A DNA stretch of 64,000 nucleotides, taken from contig NZ_CP009429.1 of assembly GCF_001314325.1 (NCBI RefSeq), positions 3,906,501 to 3,970,500 on the forward strand, read 5' to 3'. Source of the DNA: Sphingopyxis macrogoltabida (GTDB lineage: Bacteria; Pseudomonadota; Alphaproteobacteria; Sphingomonadales; Sphingomonadaceae). Position 1 is the first letter of the stretch; every line of letters starts with the position of its first letter. Below are positions 35,410 to 42,603 of the stretch, one piece after another. The position numbers and the translations under genes are program-made. The notes beneath the pieces are model-generated. The model was not told the DNA's origin. It did no database searches and was given only the letters and a program-made list of their open reading frames with translations.

Positions 35410-36590
35410 AAGCCGTAGACCAAGGTAAAGCGCGTCAGCGTATCGAGCTTTTCGATTCCTAGCGGGGGATTGGTGTCGAGTTCGGCCGAATAGGCGAGCC
35501 GCGCCGACAGCGCGCCGGTGAGCTTGGCGTTGAGCGCGGTCAGCGAACTCACCGCGACGTTGCGCTCACCGAAAATCGTCGAGGCGACCTGCGTGACGCG
35601 GATGGTCGGCGACAATTGCCAGCCGAAATCGAGACCCGCGAGCCCCGTCAGTTCGCTGTCGGTGAGCCCCGTGATATAGTCGGTATGCCGCCAAGTCGGG
35701 CCGCCCTTCAGGCTCAGCGACAGCTCCTTCTTGTCGACCACCTTGTAACCGAGCCCGGCCGACACATTCCAGCGCGTGTCGTAGCCGAGGATGCGATCCT
35801 GTTCCCAGCGACCGAGGCCATAGGCGAAAGCGCGGTCGCTGACCCGATATTGCGGTTCGAGTTCGGCAAGGAAGCGTTCGACGGAGGTCCGGCCATTGCT
35901 GCGCTGGTAATCGGCCTGGGCGCGAAACTTGTAGTTCCAGTCGAGCCCCTTGCGGGCGAGCGCGATGCCGGCGCTGAGCCCCTTCGAACTGGTGTTGCCG
36001 GTGCTCAGCGTCGCGCCGATCTGCCCCTCGCCTTTCCAGTTCTGCCAGATTTTGGCGCTCGCGAGCTTGGCCCGCGCTGCTGCCGCCGCCTCGTCCCTCA
36101 CCCGCTTGCGTTCGGCGCGATAGGCGACGAGCTCTGCATCGATCCTCGCCGCCTCGTCGGGATAGGTGGCCTTCGCCAGCTTTCCCACCGCCTCGACATC
36201 GGCATCCTTGCCGCCCGCGATCGCCGCGGCGAGCATTTCGCCCGCCGGGTCGGGCGGGAGCACCGGCGGATAGATGCCCCGATACTCCGCCAGCATCGCG
36301 TCGATTTCGGCAATGTTGCGCGGATTGGCGATTCGCGCGGCCTTGACCACCGCTTCGACATCGGCGTCCGCACCGCTGGCCATCGCGGCCTCGATCATCG
36401 CGCGCGCCGCATCGGGCAATGCCGGCGGACGCACGATGATTTCGGGTACCGGAACCGGGTTGGCGAGCACCGGGTCGGCGAGCGCGGGATTCGGTTGCGG
36501 CGGGTCGACGGGCTCCTGCGCCGCCAGTGCGGGGGAGGCAAGCATGGTCAGCGGCAGGCAAAGCAGTGCCAGTCGGGGGAGGGCTGTCAC
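35406..36590 (-). CDS. DUF481 (YdiY-like) outer-membrane barrel protein with N-terminal repeats
   Basis: A 394-residue exported protein (signal LPRLALLCLPLTMLASPALAAQ). The C-terminal ~220 residues are a DUF481 barrel (GEGQIGATLSTGNTSSKGL, KFRAQADYQRSNG, GYDTRWNVSAGLGYKVVD, ending RFTLVYGF). The N-terminal region holds two ~50-residue repeat units: one with MASGADADVEAVVKAARIANP and RNIAEIDAMLAEYRG, the other with GGKDADVEAVGKLAKATYP and EAARIDAELVAYRAE. The start GTG 36590 has AAGGA 7 nt upstream. The barrel is typical of salt- or osmo-induced proteins of unknown role; the repeats are unusual for the family. Confidence 0.83.
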   Translation of the reverse strand: MTALPRLALLCLPLTMLASPALAAQEPVDPPQPNPALADPVLANPVPVPEIIVRPPALPDAARAMIEAAMASGADADVEAVVKAARIANPRNIAEIDAMLAEYRGIYPPVLPPDPAGEMLAAAIAGGKDADVEAVGKLAKATYPDEAARIDAELVAYRAERKRVRDEAAAAARAKLASAKIWQNWKGEGQIGATLSTGNTSSKGLSAGIALARKGLDWNYKFRAQADYQRSNGRTSVERFLAELEPQYRVSDRAFAYGLGRWEQDRILGYDTRWNVSAGLGYKVVDKKELSLSLKGGPTWRHTDYITGLTDSELTGLAGLDFGWQLSPTIRVTQVASTIFGERNVAVSSLTALNAKLTGALSARLAYSAELDTNPPLGIEKLDTLTRFTLVYGF

Positions 36591-36716
36591 CGAAGGTCCT
36601 TCTCTGGGGGCAGAAGCCGGGTTCGTTCGATCATGGGCGCGGCCGGCGCGCGTCGATGCATCCCTATAACCGTAAAGACGCTGGCATTTCCACCCCGCCT
36701 GCCCCATTCCAAAACC

Positions 36717-36992
36717 ATGTGGATCGCGATCATCGCCATTTTCTGCGCCGGCGTCGGCAATTTCGCGATGCATCGCGCCTTCATGGAAAGCGACGATCCG
36801 CTCGTGCAGCAAATGCTGAAACCGATGACCGACAAGGTCGGGCCCAATATCACCTATGTCTTCGAATTCCTGCTGCTGGTCGGCGCGATGGCGATTGCGA
36901 CGCGTAACTGGTTCACCGCGCTGATGGTCTATGGCCTTTACACGATCTTCAACGCGATGGCGTTCAGTTGGGTGATGCACCGGCCGAAGTGA
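36717..36992 (+). CDS. small membrane protein of unknown function
   Basis: A 91-residue protein with three hydrophobic segments (WIAIIAIFCAGVGNFAMH, ITYVFEFLLLVGAMAIA and FTALMVYGLYTIFNAMAF) and a short polar loop ESDDPLVQQMLKPMTDKVG. No family recognised. ATG 36717 has no clear ribosome site. It is divergent from the DUF481 gene and overlaps the end of the TraB/GumN-like gene by 29 nt. Confidence 0.68.
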   Translation: MWIAIIAIFCAGVGNFAMHRAFMESDDPLVQQMLKPMTDKVGPNITYVFEFLLLVGAMAIATRNWFTALMVYGLYTIFNAMAFSWVMHRPK

Positions 36993-37938
36993 CGTCGCCG
37001 CGCCACACGGGTCCGCTGATCCTGAGGCCCTGCTTCGCAAGCCTGTCGAGCACGCCGTCCGGCTCGGCCAGCACGCGCAGCGGCACGACCGCCAGCGTCA
37101 CGCCGGGCTGCGCGGCCGCGTCGTTGATCGCGCCAACCCATTGCTGGCGGATCTCCGAACCGAAACCGTCGTTCGTCCACGGCCAGCAGCGCCCGAGCGC
37201 TTCCTCCAATGGATTGGCCATCACCGCGGGCACGTCAAACTCGGTCCACGCGCGGCCGCGGTCGGTCACGATATCGCCGCCGGCCTCGGTCGCGGCCATC
37301 GCCGCGTCGAGGCAGGCGATGTGCGTTTCGGGCGGTGCGGCGAAGAGGTTGTCGAGCATGTCCTCGCCGCGCACCTCGCCGACGGGCTGCGTCGGAATTT
37401 TCGACTGGCGCGCCGCCTTGCGGACGACGTCGGACGCGTCGTCGGCGGTATCCTTGTTGAACGACAGGCGCTTCGACAGCAGGTCGAACGCCGTCATCAG
37501 GAAGTTCGAGCGCGCATAATCCTGATCGAAGCGGGTTTCGAGTGCCCGCAGCCGCTGCATCTGGCGCGCGTCGAGATAGTCGGCGGCGACGCGCCCCTTG
37601 GGCAATTTGGTGAGCGCGCCGCCCTTGAAGATCAGCCGCAAGATGTCGCCCGGCGACACCTTCGCTTTGGTACCGAGAATGACGCGCTGCGCGCGGTCGG
37701 TCGCGCCTTCCAGCCGCTCGGGCCGCCACGGCGTTGCCTTAGGAACCGCGGCGATCTCGCCAACGAGGATGATCACGCCGGCGGAAGTGTCGATCGTCCA
37801 CATCGGCGCGCCCGAACGGCGCGCGGTGACGACGATCTCGTCATCGGAGTCCGTCGCGGGGGCCTGTGTCTCGGGCGCGGCAGCGGGCGGGACCGCTACC
37901 GTCGCGGCGGCAAGCAGCAGGGCATGAGCAAGGCTCAT
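36964..37938 (-). CDS. TraB/GumN-like exported protein
   Basis: A 324-residue protein with signal peptide (MSLAHALLLAAATVAVPPAAA). GAPMWTIDTSAGVIILVGEIAAVPKATPWRP resembles the GumN/TraB opening (normally GxHxLP, with a catalytic-like His), but the histidine position reads Gly-Glu and the motif is degenerate. Later DYLDARQMQRLRALETRF and the C-terminal RLAKQGLRISGP fit the family loosely. Its ATG overlaps the upstream MBL gene stop (ATGA). Function unknown; an exported TraB/GumN-like protein is the best guess. Confidence 0.6.
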   Translation of the reverse strand: MSLAHALLLAAATVAVPPAAAPETQAPATDSDDEIVVTARRSGAPMWTIDTSAGVIILVGEIAAVPKATPWRPERLEGATDRAQRVILGTKAKVSPGDILRLIFKGGALTKLPKGRVAADYLDARQMQRLRALETRFDQDYARSNFLMTAFDLLSKRLSFNKDTADDASDVVRKAARQSKIPTQPVGEVRGEDMLDNLFAAPPETHIACLDAAMAATEAGGDIVTDRGRAWTEFDVPAVMANPLEEALGRCWPWTNDGFGSEIRQQWVGAINDAAAQPGVTLAVVPLRVLAEPDGVLDRLAKQGLRISGPVWRGDVTSAGASPN

Positions 37939-39074
37939 GCGACCCCGTGATACCACCAGACGCCGTCGCGATCCTCGCGGCCCACCCGCCCCTCGACCTC
38001 CAGCCGCTGGAGATGCGCGAGCGCTTCGCCGGTCGCCATGCCCAATTGCTCGGGGCCGATCGGCCGGTTGAAGAGCAGGGGGAAGCTGTCGACCGCGCGC
38101 ATCGGTTCCTTCGCGATCGCTTCGGCCAGATTATAGAGCCGCATGCGATGCTCGTCGCGGAGCGCCATCAGGCGGACGTGCAGCCCCTTGAACGGTTCGC
38201 CATGCGCCGGGCAGACGATGACGTCGCCGGGCACCGTCGCGATCAGCTTGTCGATCGACGCCAGCCATTCGCCGAGCGGGTCGGCGTCAGGTTCGGTGAT
38301 GTTGATCGAAACGTTCGAACTGATCCGCGGCAGCACCTGGTCACCCGACACCAGCACCCCCGCGCGTTCGTTCCACAGGCAGGCATGTTCGGGGCTGTGT
38401 CCCGACCCGACGACGACACGCCATTGATGCGCGCCCATGTCGAGCAGGTCGCCGTCCTTGATCCGCCGGTAGCTGCGCGGCAGCGGGTAGGTCACGAGGC
38501 CGAAGCGGCCCCAGCCGCCGTTTTTCTGCGCCTCGATCTGTTCGTCGTCCCAGCCCGCGGCGCGCGACTGGACCAGCGCCTCGTCGGGAACCGTCTCGCT
38601 GGTATCGCCGACGATCATCCGCGCGGTGAGCATCTCGCCGCGCGTCATCCAGAGCTGGACGTCCTGCTTTTTCGCGATCCAGCCGGCGAGCCCGATATGG
38701 TCGGGGTGGAGGTGCGTGCCGATGACGCGCGTGATACGCTTTTCCTTCAGCGCGCCGGCATAGAGCGCCTTCCACGCATCCGAACAGATGGTCAGGCAGA
38801 CGCCGGTGTCGACGACCGCAACGCCCTCTCCCCCGTCAGCGGTAACGTCGTCGAGCAGCCAACTGTTGATATGGCCGAGCGAGCCCGGCATCGGGATGCG
38901 CGCCCAGCTGATCCCGTCGGCGATGCGGATCGTCTCGCCCGCCCCCGGCGCGGCGTCGCCCCACGGATAGGTCAGCCCGGCGCGGCTCGTCGCGGTAAAA
39001 CTGTCGTCCTGCGTCAGCGAGGCGTCCGGCGAGCCGCTGACCGCCGGGATGTCGTCCTCGTCGCCGCCCGCCAT
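37935..39074 (-). CDS. metallo-beta-lactamase-fold hydrolase
   Basis: A 379-residue MBL-fold protein. The metal motif HLHPDH (IGTHLHPDHIGLAGWI) is complete; the further His and Asp are in GSGHSPEHACLW and VSGDQVLPRIS. A C-terminal winged-helix-like region (ALAHLQRLEVEGRVGRE) follows the catalytic part, as in LACTB2-type and other glyoxalase II-like hydrolases. It starts 3 nt after the trcR stop and is followed by the TraB-like gene with a 4-nt overlap, so trcR-MBL-TraB probably form one transcript. Confidence 0.9.
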   Translation of the reverse strand: MAGGDEDDIPAVSGSPDASLTQDDSFTATSRAGLTYPWGDAAPGAGETIRIADGISWARIPMPGSLGHINSWLLDDVTADGGEGVAVVDTGVCLTICSDAWKALYAGALKEKRITRVIGTHLHPDHIGLAGWIAKKQDVQLWMTRGEMLTARMIVGDTSETVPDEALVQSRAAGWDDEQIEAQKNGGWGRFGLVTYPLPRSYRRIKDGDLLDMGAHQWRVVVGSGHSPEHACLWNERAGVLVSGDQVLPRISSNVSINITEPDADPLGEWLASIDKLIATVPGDVIVCPAHGEPFKGLHVRLMALRDEHRMRLYNLAEAIAKEPMRAVDSFPLLFNRPIGPEQLGMATGEALAHLQRLEVEGRVGREDRDGVWWYHGVA

Positions 39075-39077
39075 GCG

Positions 39078-39737
39078 TCAGGCCTGTTCTTCGCCGGCTT
39101 CCTCGGCGGCGCGCGCTTCGTTGGCCGCGGTGCGCTCGGCGCGCAGTTCCTCGAGCAGCGCTTCGCGGTCGCCTTCGAAACGGCTGTCCTCGGGCGCCTT
39201 GATCCCGGCCTTCTTCGCCGCCTTGGCCACGAGCGCGTCGAGTTCGCGCTGCGAGCAGAGGCCGAGCGTCACCGGGTCCTTGGGCACGATATTGGCGCTG
39301 TTCCAGTGGCTGCGGTCGCGGATCGCGCCGATCGTGTTGCGCGTCGTGCCGATCAGCTTGCCGATCGCGCCGTCCGACACCTCGGGGTGGTTCTTCAGGA
39401 TCCACGCGATGCCGTCGGGCTTGTCCTGGCGCTTGCTGACCGGGGTGTAGCGCGGGCCGCGGGTGCGGCGGATCGTGTCCTGTGCCTGCACGCTCATCTT
39501 GAGCTTGTAATTCGGGTCCTGCTGGCCCTTCTCGATTTCGTCCATCGACAGCTCGTGCGCGCGGACCGGATCGCGGCCGGTATATTTGGTCGCCGCGGTC
39601 TCGTCGGCGATCGCCTGCACTTCGAGAATGTGGATGCCGCAATATTCGGCGATCTGCGCGAAAGTGAGACCGGTGTTGTCGACCAGCCAGGCGGCGGTCG
39701 CGTGCGGCATCAACGGGGTCGGGTTGGCATTGGCCAT
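39078..39737 (-). CDS. trcR: DUF1013 protein, TrcR cell-cycle transcriptional regulator
   Basis: A 219-residue DUF1013 protein starting MANANPTPLMPHATAAWLVDNTGLTFAQIAEYCGIH. The conserved centre includes GPRYTPVSKRQDKPDGIAWILKNHPEVSDGAIGKLIGTTRNTIGAIR, which reads as a helix-turn-helix. The C-terminal tail is acidic and Glu/Ala-rich (RAERTAANEARAAEEAGEEQA). The family is restricted to alphaproteobacteria; the Caulobacter member TrcR is described as a cell-cycle transcription regulator (recalled). ATG 39737 with GGAG upstream is preceded by a hairpin plus T-rich tract in the leader. Confidence 0.87.
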   Translation of the reverse strand: MANANPTPLMPHATAAWLVDNTGLTFAQIAEYCGIHILEVQAIADETAATKYTGRDPVRAHELSMDEIEKGQQDPNYKLKMSVQAQDTIRRTRGPRYTPVSKRQDKPDGIAWILKNHPEVSDGAIGKLIGTTRNTIGAIRDRSHWNSANIVPKDPVTLGLCSQRELDALVAKAAKKAGIKAPEDSRFEGDREALLEELRAERTAANEARAAEEAGEEQA

Positions 39738-39765
39738 GACGAAATCTCCAGGCGGAAATAATAAG

Positions 39766-39787
39766 GGCCGCCCCTCGCGGGGCGGCC
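39766..39787 (-). promoter_or_regulatory. hairpin with T-rich tail in the trcR leader
   Basis: GGCCGCCCC/GGGGCGGCC, a perfect 9-bp stem with a 4-nt loop, is followed on the minus strand by CTTATTATTT and then the trcR ribosome site. Since no minus-strand gene ends upstream of it, it is better read as a leader attenuator or structured 5' UTR than as a terminator of another gene. Confidence 0.5.
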
Positions 39788-39949
39788 GGACATTGAGACG
39801 GGCCTTATACCGGATCGGCGATGGCGGCAAGGCCCTGCGCGGCGCGCGTATCGGGTCACTTAGCCCTAGGCAATCGACAGAATATCGTATACTAAATTCG
39901 ATATCAAGATGGCCGGCAAGGCGGGTCGCAACAGGGAAGGACAGCGAAG

Positions 39950-41083
39950 ATGACGATCAGCAGGCGCGATATCATCCGGGGTGGCGGCGCACTGGCGGCC
40001 TTCGCCTGGGCGGCCCCGGCACTGGGCAAGGCGGCGGACATCGCGCCGCTGATGAAGGATGCCGACGCGCTCTATAACGAGTCGATCATCATCGACATGC
40101 TGTGCGACGAATTTCGCGACGCGAGCGGGCTGGAACAGATCAAGCTGAGCGGCCTCACCACGATGAGCACGACGCTCGGCGTGCGACGTCCCGAGAGCCC
40201 GCGCGGCAGTTACATGATGAACGGCTTCACGCGCGACAACGGCATCGCCGATTGCGTCGCGTGGAACAAGTTCATCGCGGAAAACAACACGATCATCGCG
40301 CCGGCGCGCTCGGCCGCCGACATCCGCAGCGCGAAGGCGGCGGGCAAGACGTCGGTGATGCTCAATTTCCAGAACGCGCCGATCGACGGCGAACTCGACA
40401 ATATCGACATGTTCCACGGCCTCGGCATCCGGGTGATGCAGGTGACCTACAACGAACGCAATCTGCTCGGCGACGGGTCGACCGAGCGCACCAATGCCGG
40501 GCTCAGCGACTTCGGCATCGCCGCGGTGCACCGGATGAACGAGGTCGGCATCCTCGTCGATTCGTCGCACTCGGGCGCCCAGACGACGATGGACGCGATC
40601 ACCTTTTCGAAGCGCCCGCCGATCATCTCGCATTCCAACTGCGCGGCGCTCAACGAGCATCCGCGCACCAAGTCGGACGAGATCATCCGCGCGCTCGCCA
40701 AGAAGGGCGGCGTGATGGGGCTGACCACGGTCAACACGATGGTGAAGCGCGATTTCCCGGTGACGATGGAACATTGGCTCGATCACGTCGATCATATCGT
40801 CAAGCTGGTCGGCGTCGATCATGTCGGTTTCGGCACCGACACGCTGATCCGCGGCTGGCCGACCGATCCCAAGCAGAAACAGGAATTCCTCGACGCCTAT
40901 GGCGAACCCTATTTCAAGTCGAGCTACCGCTTCCGCTATCCGTTCGGTACCGAGGGTATGAACGACGCGAAGAAGTGGCGCTTCGCGACGGCCGGCCTGA
41001 TCAAGCGCGGCTACAAGGAAGCCGATATCGTCAAGATCCTCGGCGGCAACTGGCTGCGCATCATCGCCGACGTCGTCGGCTGA
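39950..41083 (+). CDS. Tat-exported M19 dipeptidase homologue with altered metal site
   Basis: A 377-residue protein with a Tat signal (MTISRRDIIRGGGALAAF) and a renal-dipeptidase-like barrel. The usual HxD metal motif (DGHND) reads DMLCD at 49-53, so the His is replaced by Leu51, and the bridging Glu (GVEGGH) is Gln141 (LNFQNAP). Later motifs remain: VDSSHSG, IISHSNCAALNEHPR and GVDHVGFGTD. Two of the five metal ligands of M19 enzymes are therefore absent. The fold assignment is secure; dipeptidase activity is not. It starts at ATG 39950 behind GGACAGCG. Confidence 0.85.
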   Translation: MTISRRDIIRGGGALAAFAWAAPALGKAADIAPLMKDADALYNESIIIDMLCDEFRDASGLEQIKLSGLTTMSTTLGVRRPESPRGSYMMNGFTRDNGIADCVAWNKFIAENNTIIAPARSAADIRSAKAAGKTSVMLNFQNAPIDGELDNIDMFHGLGIRVMQVTYNERNLLGDGSTERTNAGLSDFGIAAVHRMNEVGILVDSSHSGAQTTMDAITFSKRPPIISHSNCAALNEHPRTKSDEIIRALAKKGGVMGLTTVNTMVKRDFPVTMEHWLDHVDHIVKLVGVDHVGFGTDTLIRGWPTDPKQKQEFLDAYGEPYFKSSYRFRYPFGTEGMNDAKKWRFATAGLIKRGYKEADIVKILGGNWLRIIADVVG

Positions 41084-41101
41084 CGGTCTTTCAGACCGTC
41101 A
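41081..41101. terminator. hairpin spanning both convergent stop codons
   Basis: TGACGGTCT-TTC-AGACCGTCA: a perfect 9-bp stem with 3-nt loop covering the stop of the M19 gene and that of the quinone oxidoreductase gene. It could end transcription in both directions; no T-tract. Confidence 0.4.
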
Positions 41102-42068
41102 GGACGATCTTGCCGACATGCTCGCCCGCCTGCATGCGGGCGTGCGCGGCACCGGCTTCGGCGAGCGGGAAGCTGCGGTCCATCGCCGGCTTCCACGCTC
41201 CGTCCGAAAGGCGCGGCCAGACGGTGCGGTGAATCTCGTCGGCGAGCGCCGCCTTGAAGTCGGCGCTGCGCGCCCGCAGCGTCGACCCGGTCATCGTCAG
41301 GCGCCGCCGCATCAACTGCGAAATGTCGATCTCTGCCTTCGCGCCGCGCTGGAAGGCAATGGTGACGTGGCGCCCGTCTTCGGCAAGGCAGGCAAGGTTG
41401 CGCGGCACATAGTCGCCGCCGACCATGTCGAGCACCGCATCGACGCCGCGTCCGCCGGTAAAAGCCTTCACTGCCTCGACATAGTCCTCGGTGGAATAGT
41501 CGATGGCGAGATCGGCGCCGAGCGCGCGCGCCGCATCGCATTTCGCGGCGCTGCCGCAAGTGACGATCACCTTGATATCGAACAGCCCGCACAGCCCGAT
41601 CGCGGTCGTCCCGATGCCGCTGGTGCCGCCATGGACGAGTACCGTATCACCCTCCTGCACCCACGCGCGTTCGAACAGATTGTGCCAGACCGTAAAAATG
41701 GTTTCGGGGAGCGCCGCGGCCTCGGCCATCGAAAAGCCCTGCGGCACCGGCAGGCAGCTTCCCGCCGGCGCGGTGCAATATTCGGCATAGCCGCCACCGG
41801 CGACAAGCGCGCACACCGCCTGCCCCAGATGCTCGGGATCGCCGCCCGGTCCGACCGCGACGATCGTGCCCGCGACCTCAAGCCCCGGCAGGTCCGACGC
41901 GCCCGGCGGCGGCGGGTAGAAACCCATGCGCTGCAGCACGTCGGGACGGTTGACCCCCGCGGCGGCGACGCGGATCAGCACCTCGCCCGGCCCCGGCTGC
42001 GGCACGGGGCGTTCCACCGGCTGCAACGTCTCGGGCCCGCCCGGCTCGCTGATCGCGATGGCGGTCAT
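41091..42068 (-). CDS. zinc-free quinone oxidoreductase (zeta-crystallin/PIG3 type)
   Basis: A 325-residue medium-chain dehydrogenase/reductase. AAGVNRPDVLQRMGFYPPPPGASDLPGLEVAGTI and VHGGTSGIGTTAIGLCGLF (the nucleotide-binding motif) are diagnostic of the PIG3/TP53I3 group, and no zinc-ligand cysteine cluster is present. It probably reduces quinones with NADPH. The start is ATG 42068 (MTAIAISEPGGPETLQPVER); longer frames to 42584 are not family-like. Confidence 0.93.
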   Translation of the reverse strand: MTAIAISEPGGPETLQPVERPVPQPGPGEVLIRVAAAGVNRPDVLQRMGFYPPPPGASDLPGLEVAGTIVAVGPGGDPEHLGQAVCALVAGGGYAEYCTAPAGSCLPVPQGFSMAEAAALPETIFTVWHNLFERAWVQEGDTVLVHGGTSGIGTTAIGLCGLFDIKVIVTCGSAAKCDAARALGADLAIDYSTEDYVEAVKAFTGGRGVDAVLDMVGGDYVPRNLACLAEDGRHVTIAFQRGAKAEIDISQLMRRRLTMTGSTLRARSADFKAALADEIHRTVWPRLSDGAWKPAMDRSFPLAEAGAAHARMQAGEHVGKIVLTV

Positions 42069-42228
42069 GCTTGTCGGCACGCTGGTCACGCTAAATCCCC
42101 CACTTTCCACGCCAAAGTCTGGCCCGGATCCCTCGGCCCGCCTTATTGACAGTGCGAGGCCGCGGGTCAACAGTCGCGCACCTTCAATCAGGGCCAGGAC
42201 CGGACCGACTGGCGAGAAAGGAAACGCC

Positions 42229-42426
42229 ATGGACGATGACGACCTTCCCCGCCGCCGCGACGATGTGCTCGCGGCGTTGACGCGGCAGCCGCTCGATCCG
42301 CTGTCGGTCGACGAACTCGACGAGCGCGTCGCGTTGCTCGAAGCCGAGATCGAGCGTGTGAAAGCGCACAAGGCTGTCGCGACGAGCCACAAGGCGGTGG
42401 CCGAGGCGCTGTTCAAGAAGGGGTGA
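42229..42426 (+). CDS. DUF1192 family protein
   Basis: A 65-residue protein (MDDDDLPRRRDDVLAALTRQ, then LDPLSVDELDERVALLEAEI), the usual length and pattern of DUF1192 proteins, which are small alphaproteobacterial coiled-coil-like proteins of unknown role. AAAGGA lies 7 nt upstream of ATG 42229. It is divergent from the quinone oxidoreductase gene. Confidence 0.88.
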   Translation: MDDDDLPRRRDDVLAALTRQPLDPLSVDELDERVALLEAEIERVKAHKAVATSHKAVAEALFKKG

Positions 42427-42469
42427 CGGCGGGTTTCGGGCGAAACGCGAAACGGGTGTAAACCACGTC

Positions 42470-42560
42470 CGTCACCCCGGGCTTGACCCGGGGCCTGCCT
42501 TTTTCTTTGACCCGGCATCAAAAGAAGGAAGGCGGGTCCCGGGTCAAGCCCGGGATGACG
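42470..42560. repeat. intergenic inverted repeat (alphaproteobacterial RPE/REP type)
   Basis: CGTCACCCCGGGCTTGACCCGGG at the left and CCCGGGTCAAGCCCGGGATGACG at the right are near-perfect 23-bp arms around a ~45-nt loop containing TTTTTCTTTGACCC. Elements built on CGTCATCCCGGGCTTGACCCGGG are common in alphaproteobacterial intergenic DNA. It sits between DUF1192 and the convergent M16 gene. Confidence 0.7.
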
Positions 42561-42603
42561 ACTTAACGAGCGGCAGTTCTTCACCCCGTACCGTTCGCCG
42601 GTT

